This document shows, piece after piece, positions 10,013 through 22,600 of a DNA stretch of 64,000 nucleotides. The notes beneath the pieces were generated by a model, which did no database searches, was not told where the DNA came from, and was given only the letters and a program-made list of their open reading frames with translations. A program made the position numbers and the translations under genes. This DNA comes from Dryomyza anilis. Lineage: Eukaryota; Arthropoda; Insecta; Diptera; Dryomyzidae. The DNA is taken from assembly GCA_951804985.1 (NCBI GenBank), contig OX638130.1, positions 101,305,700-101,369,699 on the forward strand. The letters run 5' to 3'. The number at the start of each line of letters is the position of its first letter. Within the stretch, counting starts at the first letter, position 1.

Positions 10013-11386
10013 TTACTCCGAAGCAGACTGATGCTCAAAGATGCTCTTGAGTTTCTCCACTCCATCGTAGGCTTCTTTTTGTGCTGCCTCACGCACAAAA
10101 GGCTCAAATATCTTAGTCAATTGAGCTACCTTCTCCGAACCGATGTAATTTCTCTTAGCAATGGCCTGTTCATCGGGTTGATCCGATGTGGTGGCTGCAT
10201 TCATTTCATCCATGGTGTTCCATGCGACAAGCGCATTCAGCGACTCCACGTTCAGTAACACCTCGTTGGTAATAGCATCCTCAAAGACATCGGTCTGTTG
10301 TCCCAAATCATCCGTGTCGTCGTGTGACACCATTTGGCTGTTGTCGGAATCGTTGACAAGATTGGTGTTAGTGTTGAGAGTCGTGTCATTGTTGCTTAAA
10401 GTCAGATCGGTATCGTTGGAAATGTTGCGCAAGCGATACTCCTCGTCATTGGACTGATCGAGCGGCATTTGGCAATTTCGCCACGGGCTGTCGAAACGAT
10501 GACGCACCGTTAGCGCCATCATGCGCCAACGTTTCAGAGCTCGTTTACGCTGATCCTCCTCCACAGGCACTTGGATTGGCACAACGGGTTTCTGCATTTG
10601 AAGTACTTTGGTGTATGCGAATGCATCCGCTTTGGCAGAGAAAGGATCTATTTCGAACAATTTAGCAGTATTAACCTTCGGCAACAATGGCGTTCCTAGA
10701 ACATGTGCTGCGGCGAGTAACTCTAATGGTTGTACAACCGCAACCACAGTAGCAGCAGCAGCAGCTGGCTTCTTTGTTGCATTTGTTTTGGATAGACGTA
10801 GTTTGTTCTGACGTGTCATATTTATGCTGGAACGCGAGTTGCCGTAGTTTAGACGCTGTTTCAGCTTCTCATTGTTCACCAGTGATGGCATACTCTTCAT
10901 GTTACGCTGAATACTCAACTTCTTGGGTTGGTTGTTGATGTCGTTCATGTTCGCACGTGATATCTCGTTTCCATAGTCGATGGCCTTGGCCATAAGCAGC
11001 TTGCGACGCACCGACTCATCATTGCAGTCTTTTTTTAGTGGCTTCGGAGTGGTGCCAGAGCTGTTCTGCATAAATGCATTCATTTTTGAGTACTCTACGC
11101 CGAGCTGCTTGGAGCGCACTAAAGCCAATAAGCGTTTCTCCTCCGGTGTCTTTATGCGTTCGGTGAGACGACGTCGCTTCAGATATTTCACGGAAGACTC
11201 TTTGATCTCTTCGATTTCCTTGAAGAGTCGCTTCAGACGCACCTGTCGCATCTTAATCTCAATGGCACGATCGTTGAAATCGCGCATGCGTTCATACTCC
11301 TCCTTGAGCTTTTGCAGTTGACCGTTCTTTTTGCTTGTCGTCAGCATGCGCTGGAAGAATGGTGTCGATTTTATTTGATACGACAT
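10013..11386 (-). CDS. Unidentified intronless 457-aa protein
   Basis: Single open frame from ATG at 11386 (context GCCGCAAAAATG) to TAA at 10013-10015. Residues 1 to about 110 are highly charged and helical-looking (QLQKLKEEYERMRDFNDRAI, then RRRLTERIKTPEEKRLLALV), suggesting a coiled coil. A basic Ser/Asn-rich stretch, an alanine run encoded by GCA/GCN repeats, an acidic Asn/Thr/Asp-rich segment and a second helical C-terminus (IFEPFVREAAQKEAYDGVEK) follow. No transmembrane segment or signal peptide. It lies between the AA15 end and the MICAL-like 3' end. No family recognised. The long frame, balanced composition and good start context make it a real gene. Confidence 0.75.
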   Translation of the reverse strand: MSYQIKSTPFFQRMLTTSKKNGQLQKLKEEYERMRDFNDRAIEIKMRQVRLKRLFKEIEEIKESSVKYLKRRRLTERIKTPEEKRLLALVRSKQLGVEYSKMNAFMQNSSGTTPKPLKKDCNDESVRRKLLMAKAIDYGNEISRANMNDINNQPKKLSIQRNMKSMPSLVNNEKLKQRLNYGNSRSSINMTRQNKLRLSKTNATKKPAAAAATVVAVVQPLELLAAAHVLGTPLLPKVNTAKLFEIDPFSAKADAFAYTKVLQMQKPVVPIQVPVEEDQRKRALKRWRMMALTVRHRFDSPWRNCQMPLDQSNDEEYRLRNISNDTDLTLSNNDTTLNTNTNLVNDSDNSQMVSHDDTDDLGQQTDVFEDAITNEVLLNVESLNALVAWNTMDEMNAATTSDQPDEQAIAKRNYIGSEKVAQLTKIFEPFVREAAQKEAYDGVEKLKSIFEHQSASE

Positions 11387-12280
11387 TTTTGCGGCAATCT
11401 CAACCCTTCTCCCCTTTGCCGATGCTCAATTTACAATTTACAAACAGTAATTTAGGTACAAAAATTTAAAAGTATAACTTAAACCAGACTATATGTGTAT
11501 TTTTTTTTTGGTTGTTCTCTACTCTCACTAATCAATTTTGTTTAGCGTCGAATCGAAAAAGAATACTAATTATAAATTTATAAAAAATCGCAAGTTTTAC
11601 AGAAACGTGCTTTGTTTTTGAATTATTTTTTAATTTTCAACAAGACAGATACATTTCAAAGGGTATGTCATCGATGAAGACAGTTTTCTCAAAGTTTCAA
11701 ATCGATTTTGAACCATAGTGAATTCAGTGTAAATTTACAAATGTATTATCCAAGCAAAGATAGGGTTAGCAAAAGGAATTGTAATACAAATTGGTGTGAA
11801 ATAGTTACAAAAATGGTAAGTAGTATAATGGAGGAAGACAAGATTTAAAATGCGGTCTATACGCTTTTTGTCGTTGGAGATTTTTAATGGCAGCAGACAA
11901 AGGCGTCTATCAAGAGAAGTCCATTTAACCACAATCTTTAATTAATCTGTGTGTTTGCCGGAAATATGTCTGAAATATTTCAGAAAAAAATCAGATATTT
12001 ATTATCTTGTGATCAGTAAAAAGGGAGCCCAAATAATTAAGGCTTTCAACAAAAAATGCTATGATATCCCTCAACAACTATGCTGTTTTCTGAGTAGGAC
12101 CATTTGTTTGTAGTTTAAAATGTATTATAAGAATTTTTGGTGACAATTTACAAAAATATCGATCTCGTTACATCGAACCATTACAAAAATCACAATCAAA
12201 CCAATATATCCAAAACGGAAATAAATGACTTCGTTTTTATAGATGTTTTAAATCGATTTCCAATTAGACAAATGCATTTG
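11387..12280. other. 5' flank of the 457-aa gene
   Basis: Presumed promoter and leader of the - strand gene starting at 11386. I could not place a convincing TATA box or initiator. The remainder is AT-rich and without recognised elements. Confidence 0.35.
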
Positions 12281-12552
12281 ATGACTGAAAGATGACGTTA
12301 AGTTATCTATCAAATGTTATTGATATCCGAAAGTGGTCCGAAATGATACGATATGAAAAAATGTCTTATTGTAATACAAAAAACACTGTGCGCCCCTATT
12401 TTTTTTTTTTATTTACATGATACCCTTACACGTATGGGTTCAGCGCTATGGGATCAAAAATGTGCTACCCAAAAAACATTACGATCATTTTTGGCAATAT
12501 TTAAAACCAGGGTTGAAGTATATACAGGTTAAGTCATCTTTCAAAATTCAGT
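12281..12552. mobile_element. Diverged inverted-repeat element, GACTGAAAGATGAC ends
   Basis: Left end GACTGAAAGATGACGTTAAG; right end is the inverse, CTTAAGTCATC-like (GTTAAGTCATCTTTCAAAAT then TCAGTC). The terminal block recurs at 5167-5208 in opposite orientation (GAATTTTGAAAGATGACTTA), and the left interior recurs at 1765-1930. An old, degenerate MITE family; boundaries approximate. Confidence 0.45.
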
Positions 12553-12626
12553 CGGCAATTACTTTTTTTGAAAACTGTTTGAAAGACTCAACATTTGTTT
12601 AAGAAAAATTCAAAACAAAACATCAA

Positions 12627-13951
12627 TCCCAAGAAACAAAATGGTCCGTTAACGGTGCCGTATACGGAACAGCAATACGGAATACGATTCCGTAAACGTT
12701 CCGTTTTCTGAATACGAAAACGGTCCAGTGAACGGATAAAGATGAACATTGAAACTGATTTCGAATCCGTTGAGAGTACGTTTCGACGGTACGTTAACGA
12801 ACCGTCATACTGGATTACAAACGAAGTGAGTCCGTCGAGAGTACGTTTCGGCGGTACGTTTACGGACCGTCAAATTGGATGAAATACGGAATGCATCCGT
12901 TGATATTACGTTTTGACGGTCCGTTAACGGACCACCATTCTGGACAAAATACGGAGTGAGTCCGTTGAGAATGCGTTTCGACGGTCCGTTAACGTACCGC
13001 AGATCTGCATGAAAAAGGAATGAATAGATTAAAAACACCGTTTTCATACCATACAATGTATACTAAATGACCTCTTGCATATTTTTATTTTACAAAAAAC
13101 AAACTTATTATGAATAAGATTGAATATGAAACATACAATTTTTACCAAACAACATAATTGGTGTTAATAATTTTGTAATCTACTGAAATTCCACATGGTA
13201 TTTCCATCATCGATTTCGTGCCAACAAAGACCAAAACAATAATCATTTTATCACTTTAACTGGATTGCAGTTGTCATAGGGCTTGAATGAGTCTCTTTGT
13301 AGGGTGCAATGTTTAGTGATGGACGTTTATCAGCAAAAAAGCCAAGACAATTTTGCATCGCACATTTTCTGCTAACTTTATACCACATTTTCAGGAGCTC
13401 TTAGATATAGTCCTTTTTGAATTGAAAGACGTTTGAAGCCATCGAAGATTCTCAAAATATGGAAATATGAAAATATATGTAAATTCTGCAAAGATGTTTT
13501 GAATAAATGTGTATTTTATTTATTTTATATTCACTTATCTTGTTTGGTCTTCGAGAGAGGCATTCACCAACTGTAATCCTCCGAGCTTATTGTTCATGTT
13601 CACAAAGTCAAATGAATTGAAATGTACACTAATAACGGATGAAAATCGGTGCCGTTGAGTTGGAGTATAAACGGAAAATTTACGGAGTACTCCGTTTCAA
13701 CGGAAACATTACGGAGTACTCCGTTTCAACGGTACCGTAAACGACTACAACAAAACGCAAATCTTACGGAGTTATTTAGAAATACGGAGCAAAACGGAAT
13801 TCTAACGGAGTCGACCGATTTGAAGGTACGTTAACGGTGCGTAATCGGATATGCTACGACGGATACAAGCTCAATGATCCGTAAACATGCCGTCAATGAC
13901 GGTATTGTATTTCCGTGTGTGTCGTATGCTCCGTATATATGTTTCTTGGGA
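12627..13951. mobile_element. Inverted-repeat element with CCGT/ACGG-rich interior
   Basis: Perfect 12-bp terminal inverted repeat TCCCAAGAAACA (12627-12638) and TGTTTCTTGGGA (13940-13951). Both subterminal zones (12640-13010 and 13640-13935) are dense in CCGTTAACGG-like palindromes and CpG, unlike the surrounding DNA. The left zone contains four 65-bp tandem units. No transposase frame. No clear target-site duplication. Confidence 0.6.
12766..13005 (+). repeat. Four 65-bp tandem units
   Basis: The block TCCGTTGAGAGTACGTTTCG and variants start at 12766, 12831, 12896 and 12961, exactly 65 bp apart. Each continues into a CGGTNCGTTAACGGACCG-like palindrome. They form part of the left subterminal zone of the element at 12627-13951. 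Confidence 0.7.
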
Positions 13952-14057
13952 TTATAATAGATTTCTAACCTCTTCTGCTGTTTATAAAATAGTGGTAAAT
14001 CGTTAAGATACAAAGTTAAAGTGTTCAGTGGAAATAATCCTAAGCATTTTCTCTATA

Positions 14058-14102
14058 AACGCTCCTTAGACATCAGAAACGCTCCTTAGACATCAGAAAC
14101 GC
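14058..14102 (+). repeat. Perfect short tandem duplication
   Basis: AACGCTCCTTAGACATCAG occurs twice in direct succession with the same spacer. A recent ~22-bp duplication with no evident function. Confidence 0.6.
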
Positions 14103-14433
14103 ACAATGAACCATTTCGCTAAAAAATGACGAAATATATTGGTTATTCTTTAAACTTTCGAACCGCATAGCGCCTAACCCAGAGTTGTTGGGGTATAAGT
14201 TTATACTACACTTTTTATCAGTAGACCATAGAGAAGCAGAAATAAAAAAATAAATCGAAATTCAATTAGTAGTTTTACATTGTAATAAACCGGAGAATGC
14301 ATTATTGATTTGTCGGAATGATGTCCTAATGGTATACATAAAGATGTCTTATATTCAATTTAGGTATTTGGTTTTCAGTTCTTGTGTGAACCAAATAAAA
14401 CGGGTATTTTGTACAAGAAATGGAAAATAAATT

Positions 14434-15410
14434 ATATATCGTCACTATCATGCCAAAGGAAAGAATGTATAATGTTTCACATTTGCGTTTTTTTACATTT
14501 ATGAATGTAGTTTTTCCTCAAGTATACTGTGCAAAAATCGTGTGTGATTTTGTTGGAAAATCAAGCCACATAAGACAAAAACAAAAGGGCGAATTTGAAA
14601 AAATGAAAATGTTGTCATGCCAAAAAGGGAGCGAATCTTTTCGTTTTTTTGGTATAACTTTTTATTGGTATAAGATAAAATAGTGTTGTAGAGGTATTAA
14701 TGGTTTGTTTTTAAAGCACCTATCTATCATCTACATTTTTTAAAAATATTTTTTATCATTTACAATAAAAATGTCTGGCAATTTATTTTTAAATAATGAT
14801 GCCAATCGATAGGTGTTTTAAAATCAATCAATTAATGTCTTTACATCACTATTTTATCTTGCACCAATAAAGAGTTATAGCAAAAAAACGAAAAAATTCG
14901 CCCTTTTGGCATGACAAAATTTTCAAATTTCTTCGTTTTTTTTGCTATAACTCTTTATTGGTGCAAGATAAATTAGTGATGTAAAGGTATTAATTGTTTG
15001 TTTTTAAAGCACCTATCATTATTTAAAAATATTTTGCCAAACATTTTTCCTGCAAATAACAAATCGCAAATTAATGTTTCTAAAAAAATGATGCCAATCG
15101 ATAAGTGCTTTAAAATCAAACAATTAATGCTTTTACATTACTATTTTATCTTGCGCCAATAAAAAGTTATAGCATAAAAATGAAAAATATTTGCGTTTTG
15201 GTCAGTAGATAACCAAACAAAATCCGTATTTAAAATTCAGTAAGTTGTTCGCATCCAAAGATATTTTATATACGTTATAATAATTGATGAATAAACCAAA
15301 ATGGAAAAAAACTAAATTTTACAAATTTTTAAAGCACTTCAAACTTTAAAATTTTATTTTCCAACGTTTTTAAAATGCACATTCGCTCCTTTGGCATTAA
15401 AATGACGATA
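14434..15410. mobile_element. Double-hairpin foldback element, copy B
   Basis: Second copy of the element at 361-1380, about 13 kb away in the same orientation, similar in length and order: ATATCGTC and ATGCCAAAGG at the left; CACATTCGCTCCTTTGGCAT and GACGAT at the right. It contains the two internal palindromes (about 14618-14920 and 14938-15190). Sequence identity to copy A is clearly high by eye, with small indels. Confidence 0.7.
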
Positions 15411-15610
15411 ATATAAAAAAGTACTAAATAAATGCCCTATTTCTTTGCGTATTTTGAGAATGCAAAATGTTAAAAATAATTAATAAAAAAAACATGCAAC
15501 ATTTGGCATTAAAATGACGATAATATAAAAAAAGTACTAAATAAATGCCCTATTTCTTTGCGTATTTTGAGAATGAAAAATGTTAAAAATAATTAATAAA
15601 AAAAAACAAC
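15391..15610 (+). repeat. ~113-bp tandem duplication at the right end of copy B
   Basis: The block starting TTTGGCATTAAAATGACGAT and continuing through AAATGCCCTATTTCTTTGCG to a TTAATAAAA run occurs twice in succession, almost identical. It includes the right terminus of the double-hairpin element plus its flank, so it post-dates the insertion. Confidence 0.75.
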
Positions 15611-16535
15611 ATTTTTATAATTTTTAATAGTTTTTCACATAAAAATATATTTCCAATATATTAAATACATGTGTGTGTGTATATACGAGTGTATTTGTGT
15701 GTGTGTGTGTATTTCTTCAAACGGTGATACTGTGTAAGTCACATAAACGCCAACGTGTCGCCGTGATTTCTTTTTTTTTTATTAACAAGTATTTTTATAG
15801 CATTAAAAATTGCTTAAAACTATTGTAAACGACTTATATTTTTTTTACAAAAAGAGAAAAATAAGCAATGCAAAAATTAGCAACAATAAAAATATTGCCT
15901 GTTACTAAATACGACTTAAAAAAGATACATTTTTACATACAAGCAAAAGAAACGCACACATGTTAAAAAAGTAATAAACATAATTTTACGTTAGTGTTAT
16001 TTAATGTTTTTTTTTTTTAGGTTTTTGTTTTTTTAATCAATTGCAAATATTTTTTAAATTCATAAAATTAAATACTTAAACATTAGTTGGGGGAGGAACA
16101 GGGAAAGTGGAGGATATATATGCGCCTAAACTAGGATTGTAGTAGGATTGAGATTTTGTTTTTAAATTAAATTTTATTTTATTTTAAACTTAACGAAAAA
16201 TATTTTTTAATAAAAAATGGAAATGTAGGACATATTTTAGTAACTCAATTTTAAATTTTTAATATTTTTTTATAGGTTTTTTTTCAATTTTTTTTAGTAA
16301 ATATTTTTACACAATTAAAAGCAGCATCAATTAATAATAAATTAAAGATTTAAACGAAAACGTCTGCAGAACATAGCAACGTAAAAGAAATGCACAAAAT
16401 TCTTGGAATTTTTTCTGTTTTTTTGTTTTTTGTGTTGCAAGTAGCTATCACAAGAGGGCGCGCGCTAATTGAAGGCGACTTTAAGCTAAGCTTAAATTGT
16501 AGTAGTAACAGTAGAAAATGAGCTGCTTAGTAGCT
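15611..16535 (-). other. 3' UTR / downstream region of the MICAL-like gene
   Basis: AT-rich sequence below the MICAL-like stop. Holds TG microsatellite runs at about 15670-15712. No gene seen. A specific poly(A) site could not be singled out among many AT-rich candidates. Confidence 0.4.
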
Positions 16536-16610
16536 TTAGAAGAGGAATTTCTTTTTCTTCTTTTTGGCCTTCTGTTTGTCATCGATATTCAGCTCGGATT
16601 CGTCGGCGTC
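16536..16610 (-). CDS. MICAL-like: MICAL-like last exon
   Basis: Acceptor TTTTTGTAG, phase 0. Encodes DADESELNIDDKQKAKKKKK followed by KFLF and TAA at 16536-16538. The lysine run is a strongly basic tail. Separated from the preceding exon by a 784-nt AT-rich intron (16611-17394) with nothing recognisable in it. Confidence 0.8.
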   Translation of the reverse strand, partial: DADESELNIDDKQKAKKKKKKFLF

Positions 16611-19600
16611 CTACAAAAAAAAAATAAAATTAATAATTTGAAACAATTTTGCTACTAGTGAAAACTACACAAAAAATATTTCTAGGGATATTCCATACAT
16701 CATTTTTATATAATTGGTGTGCGCGGATTTTGACTGCATACACAGTTTTTTTTATTCCATTACATGTCGTTCTTGAGAAAATTGGTATCGAAATTTGAGT
16801 CCCTTTACAGCGACTTTTTAGAATAAAAAATTAACAGTGTTTTACATAATTATTATTCAAAAATCTTTAAACGCAGTTTTTCTTTTAATTGTTTAGGCTA
16901 ATTTTAATATACTAATGAATGCTTTTATTTCGATTTGTTTTCCAGACATTTAGATCTAAACTAAGAAAGTTTTTTTTTATCATTTTTAGAAGTTAGTTTT
17001 GTTGGTAGGGCATATTGTAAAAAGTAGAATAGATGGAAACAACTTAGTAATTTTAATCTTTAGTTTGAACTATGCTCTTGATAACCATACATCATTATTT
17101 TATTTAAATTAAATTCTCAATGCTAAGAAAAATATACAAAAATATTCTAAAAACAAAAAATTTATCGACTTTGGATGCTAATATCTTTAACAATTAACGG
17201 AATATTAGCATTTGTTCGTATATTCTTGACAATTGAAAGAAAAATTGCGTTTAATGTTTTTTGGAAAAGTTCTATAAAGTACTGTACTTTTTTTAATCTA
17301 AAAAGTGACTGAATAACTCTAAAAAAATCTATAGCAATTTTCACAATCTCAAAATCGCGTTGCGTAGTGTTATTGGTTTTTATTTATTACTCACCTTATC
17401 CGCATCCAGTTTCTTGCTTTTGCCCAATTTTTTGCTCTCTTTTTGTTTTTTCTTTTCTTTTTTGGAGAGCTTTGTGAGCGTCGCATGCTTGCTGCTGTTG
17501 CTCTCATCATCCTCGCGTTGTGCCGTATGCAACTCGAGTCGCTGTTTTATGCTCTACAAGAGAAATGGATTAATAAATCGATTTTTATTTTGTTTGCTCT
17601 CAAACAAACACTTACCATATCCTCTTCGGCCTCGCGCAGTCGGTCCATTTCGAGACATTCGATGACCTCGTTGCGCAGCTGCACCACCTCCACGAGCCGT
17701 GCAATCAGCGCCTCCTCGCGCGCCTTGTCTGTGTCGGTTTTATTGCGCTCGGGTTGCGCCATCAGTACGCGTATCTCATATTCGAGATCAGCCTGCTCTT
17801 GCTCCAGACGGTGTTGGCGACGTCTAAGCAATTCAAAGTAATTCATAAAAAATTTTAATTAAAGAAATAAAGTAAAACTCACAAATACATCAGCTCCGCC
17901 TGCCGCCGAAACAGCTCGTTCTTCTCGTTGACCAACTCAAACAGCTGCAGTATCAAATCCTCCACCTCCTTTGAGTTCTCAGTGACGACGCGACTCTGCA
18001 CTCCATCGATGACATCCACAGCAACACCGCCGGCACCCAATGGTTCACCATTCTCGCCCTCACAACGATCACGTATCATCTTTTCCAGCACAACGCCCTG
18101 CCGTTCCAGTCCCTGTTGCTGCACCTCAATAATGTCCAGCTCGTGCTTGATCTCCTGCAGCGGCAGCATCTGCAGCACTTTGCGCGGCGGTATTGGCAAC
18201 GCAGGCGCCGGGCCTTTGCGTCGTTTCCACTTGCCGTGCGCCGACTTATTGAAGACACCACCAGTGGGCGTCGTCGCCGTTGAAACATCGTTGTCATCCA
18301 GGCTGGATGTAGCGGAAATTTGCGATTGTCGATTACGATTGTTCGCCTCCTTGTTGTCCTTCAGCTTCTCCAACTGACGATCGTGTGACATCATAGCGCT
18401 GTTCTGCAAATGATCAAGCAATGGATTTGTATCCTGCGTCGGCGTATTCAGCAACGGTGGCGGCACCAAGATGCGTCGATAGACAACGTTATGCTCCTCG
18501 TGTTCCAAATGCTTCAGATCGTCGCACTTACAGTCGTCCTGCGCTGAGTTGACAGCGGCGTCATGCAGCAAACTAGCATCGAGCGGTATCAGACGCAACG
18601 AGCTGCGATTAATACTTGCATTGTGCAATTGTTGTTGTTGTTTTTTAAATGTATTGTTGTTGTTACCCTCCAACAAAGCCTTCTCTTCGTCGGATAATTT
18701 CGAGTCCAATTCAGTCTGCAGAGGGTAACTAAGCAAGTTTTTTGACTGCGTCACAGTTTGTAGTTCGGCGATGTTCACGTGTATTGCCGGCACCAGTGCG
18801 GGATCGAGACGCGCTGGTTTTGGTGGCGCTGGTGCTAAACGCTTTTTGCGTCCACTGCGCGGTGTGCCAACAGTGCTTGAACTGGGCGTTGATGTCTTCG
18901 AGGAGCTGGCAATAGTTTCGCTAGATGGAAAGAGTTCTTTGACGGGTGGCGGTGGCTGTTGGTGGTGCTGCTGTAGTGATGGCGGCAGTGGTGCACGTCG
19001 TTGTTTGCGCGAACGTATAGTACCGCCAGCGGAAGAGGTTAGTGAATGATTAGAACCACGCAATTCCGAGTTGCGATAGAGACTCGATGGGGTGCTTAGC
19101 GAATTGGCGCTGCCATAATAATCGCTGGCATTGACGATGGCAGAAGAGTTGTTGGAGCTTTGCGATTTGTTGCTGAGGCGTGGTGTTGGCTCCGGTGTGG
19201 GATTCTGCGATTGCGATCTAAGTTTGTGTGGTGGTATATATTTGTATTTAAGCATTATTATTAAATGTTTATATTGTTTTTGTTGTTGTTGAAAGTAATG
19301 ATGATGATGATGATGTTGGTATTGATGTTTTTGTTGTTGTTGATGATGGCACTAGTTATAGCTAGTTGCTGTTGTTGTTGTTGTTGAAAGCATATTGCAA
19401 TGGATGAGTTAGCAAAGTATCTGAAGCGTAAGTAATTGAAGCGCTCGCGCTCTTGTGTTGTAGAGACCGTCAGAATATTATAGAAATATTCACTTTTTTT
19501 TTTTGATAGAATCTGATTATTTTCAATTTATTATTTTACTACATTTATAGCTCGTAGATACAATTGTATCTTATGCAGTAAAAGAACAAACCGTATGGAC

Positions 19601-22600
19601 TTTTGAAAAGTTTGTTGAATAAAATTCTAAAATAAAATAATTTTCCGCATAAAATATTGTGTTTTTTCAACTTGTAGATACATTTATATCACGCAGATAC
19701 ATTTGTATCTAAAGCCGAAAATCGTATTAACTTTAGATTATAAAGTTCCTTCTAATATACATTTAATGTTTGCATAAAATATGTATCGTTATCTGCAATA
19801 TATAAGTAGATACATTTATTTGACGCAGATACATTTGTATCTTTTGCAGTCAAAGCAGACCACAGTCACTTTTGTTCAGAATGTTGAGTGAAATTCTAAT
19901 AAAATATTGTTATTTGCTACCTTTATATCACGCAGATACATTTGTATCTTTTGCTATAGAAACAGATCGCGTGCACTTTTGTTTAAAATGTGCTGTGAAA
20001 TTATAAAAATTATCAAAATTTCAACTATTGCATTAAATATTGTTATTTGCAACTTTTATTGGACGCAGATACATTTGTATCTTTTGCTGTAACAGCAGAT
20101 AGTGTTCACTTTTGTTTAAAATGTTATGTGCAATTCTTAAAATGTGCACTTTTTGCATACGATTTTGTTATTTGCTACTTTTAGATACAGATACAATTGT
20201 ATCTTTTGCACTAAAATCAAGAATTTTGTGTTAAGTTTCTCAATCCTGAAGCATCCTCACTTTTTGCATACAATTGGGTTATTTGCAACTTGTATTTACA
20301 TTTATAGTACACAGATACATTTCTATCTTTTGAATAAAATACATGCAAGAGTCAATTAAAATTGGTTTTTCGTTTGGCGATATTTTGAAAACAAAATTTT
20401 CAATTAAAGTATCTTAAATAAAAGACTTTACAGCATACAATCGCATTAATTAATGCATAATTAAATTTTACAAAGTGTTGATTTAGGTTAGTTACTTTTT
20501 AAAATGTATCTTTTTTTAATTGGACTGCATATATTGCAATCTGTTGTTGTCGTAAACGCTTAAGAATCAAATATAAAAACAAGAAATTCAGGTTTTTTTG
20601 ATGCATTTCTTATTTGAGATACTTTTCCCAGTGTATTTAATTCGTAATTACGTTATATCTTTGGCTTAAATCACGGCATGCATATAAATTATATTATTGA
20701 AACTTCTATTTTATTAAAAATTTTCACTAAAATTGTTTTTAAGATACATTTCTAAATTTATCTATAGGAATTTTATAGCATCAAACAATAAACACTTTGC
20801 AAATGCTTTAAATTTATAAAAATTGTTGAAGTAAAATTTTGTTTTTTTCACTTTTTTAACTTGGAGATACTTTAAAAAATGTATTTTTTTGATTTTACAG
20901 AAACTACACAATGTTGCTACACATAATGTTGATTTTTACACAGAATTTAAAATAAGTACATGCAATATGCGTTTTAGAAATTGTTTAAATTTGAAAAATA
21001 AAATGGCGTATCTTTGAGATACTTTTTAAAAATGTTCATTTATTAATTTTTTTTTATTATATTTATTAATTGTATCTATTATATTAAATCTTTGCGTATC
21101 TTTGAGATAGATTTTTCAAAAGTTTTATTTTTATTATTATTTTTTGTATCTTTAATATTAAACGAAATGCAAAACAATGATTAGCAATTAAATTTCTCAA
21201 CACTTTGTACAAGAGCACATTTTAAAACTAAAAAGAAGCACATTTTTAGAGGCGTACTTCTGAGATACTTTTGAAAAAATATCTTTTTTTGGAGGCAGCA
21301 ATAAAAACACTTGTTTAAAAACACGTTAAGCAATGAAATTAGCACAGTTTTATTATTGTAAAGTTTATTTTTGCGCAGCTAAACTTTAAGTTACTTTTTT
21401 TTTTAAATTGTATCTAACAAAGTTGAAGCGGTATCTAAAGCACGTTGCTTTTTTGTGCACTGATTTTTGGATGCTGCAGCAACAAGTTCTCTGAACGCAC
21501 TGTGACACAACAACACACAAGGCACAACACGATGCTCGAAAGTAACTCGAAAGTAGAAGTATCTACACACACAAAAAAGTATCTGCCCCCTTGATTTAAT
21601 AATAAAAATCAGGCTATTGTGCAAGAAATATTCTAAAATTGAAGCAGCAGACACGCACAACACACATTTAATAGAGTAGATGAACAAAACAGCTGTTTTT
21701 TCTTTTATCTGATCTTTTTTTGATTTTTCTGTTTTATTGAGTGCACTTTTTTTAGGGCCTAAACAAACAAAAGTGCTGGCAGCACAAATCTGCTTTGTTC
21801 GGCAAAAGGCAGCAGCAGCAATGGCAAACAAACGACGAACCAAACAAACATAGAACAAATGCTGTTTGTTAAGAAGTTAGTCGGCCAGCAGTTCGTTGAC
21901 CAAACCAACTGGGTTGAGCTGCTGTTTAGACAATGAATTCACAGAGCCGCACCTGAGCAGAAATATTTTTCTGCTACCTGTGGCATAGATAGAGGAGTTG
22001 GTCAACACTTTGGAAGACATTCAAAAAAAAGAATAGTAAATATTACAACGCATCACGAAATGCGCCATAAAACACAACAACGGCGACATTATGGACGGCA
22101 AAAGAAGCGGAACTCAAACAGTTAGATTATGAAACGTGTTTGGATTTTGGCACTTTTATGAATTGTTCGCGTTGCAGAGTAGTAATCGAGAGCCTCGTAG
22201 TACTTGCGTCATATATGCTAATTAAGAAAAGTGTTGCTGCTGCTCGAATTAATGGGCGTCTCAATCGTCGAACCGTCAAACACTCAAAACCCAGCAACGC
22301 ACTCGTCGAGTCAATCGTTGACGCAAAACGCACTCACAAGAAATGACTCAATCACTTTAAAAAAAAAATCACTTCTTCCGTTCGTGCAACGCCTACGTTT
22401 CGTCTTTTCGCAGCCAACACAAAAATAATAAAAAAAATTCAACAAATTGTAATTAAATTTTATTAATAGTTGTAGCAATTGTTTCTTTGTTGCAAAACCA
22501 CCATTCGTTCGTTGTCATGGCTTGAGTAGAACTGCGCACGAGCGACCGCAAGAAGCGCGTATTATGTGTCGCTTGACAGTCGTCGAGAACATGGCTTCGT

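Noticed and set aside
17928..19049. Plus-strand open frames rich in Ser, Cys and Gly
   Set aside because: Antisense shadows of the MICAL-like proline-rich/bMERB exon.
21403..21858. 151-aa minus-strand open frame
   Set aside because: Cys/Phe/Lys-rich with no recognisable domain; no splice or start support. Could be leader sequence at most.
21965..21985. Minus-strand CCACAG|GTAGCA as the donor of a first exon
   Set aside because: Would splice into the 19217 acceptor and leave no good start codon; not supported.
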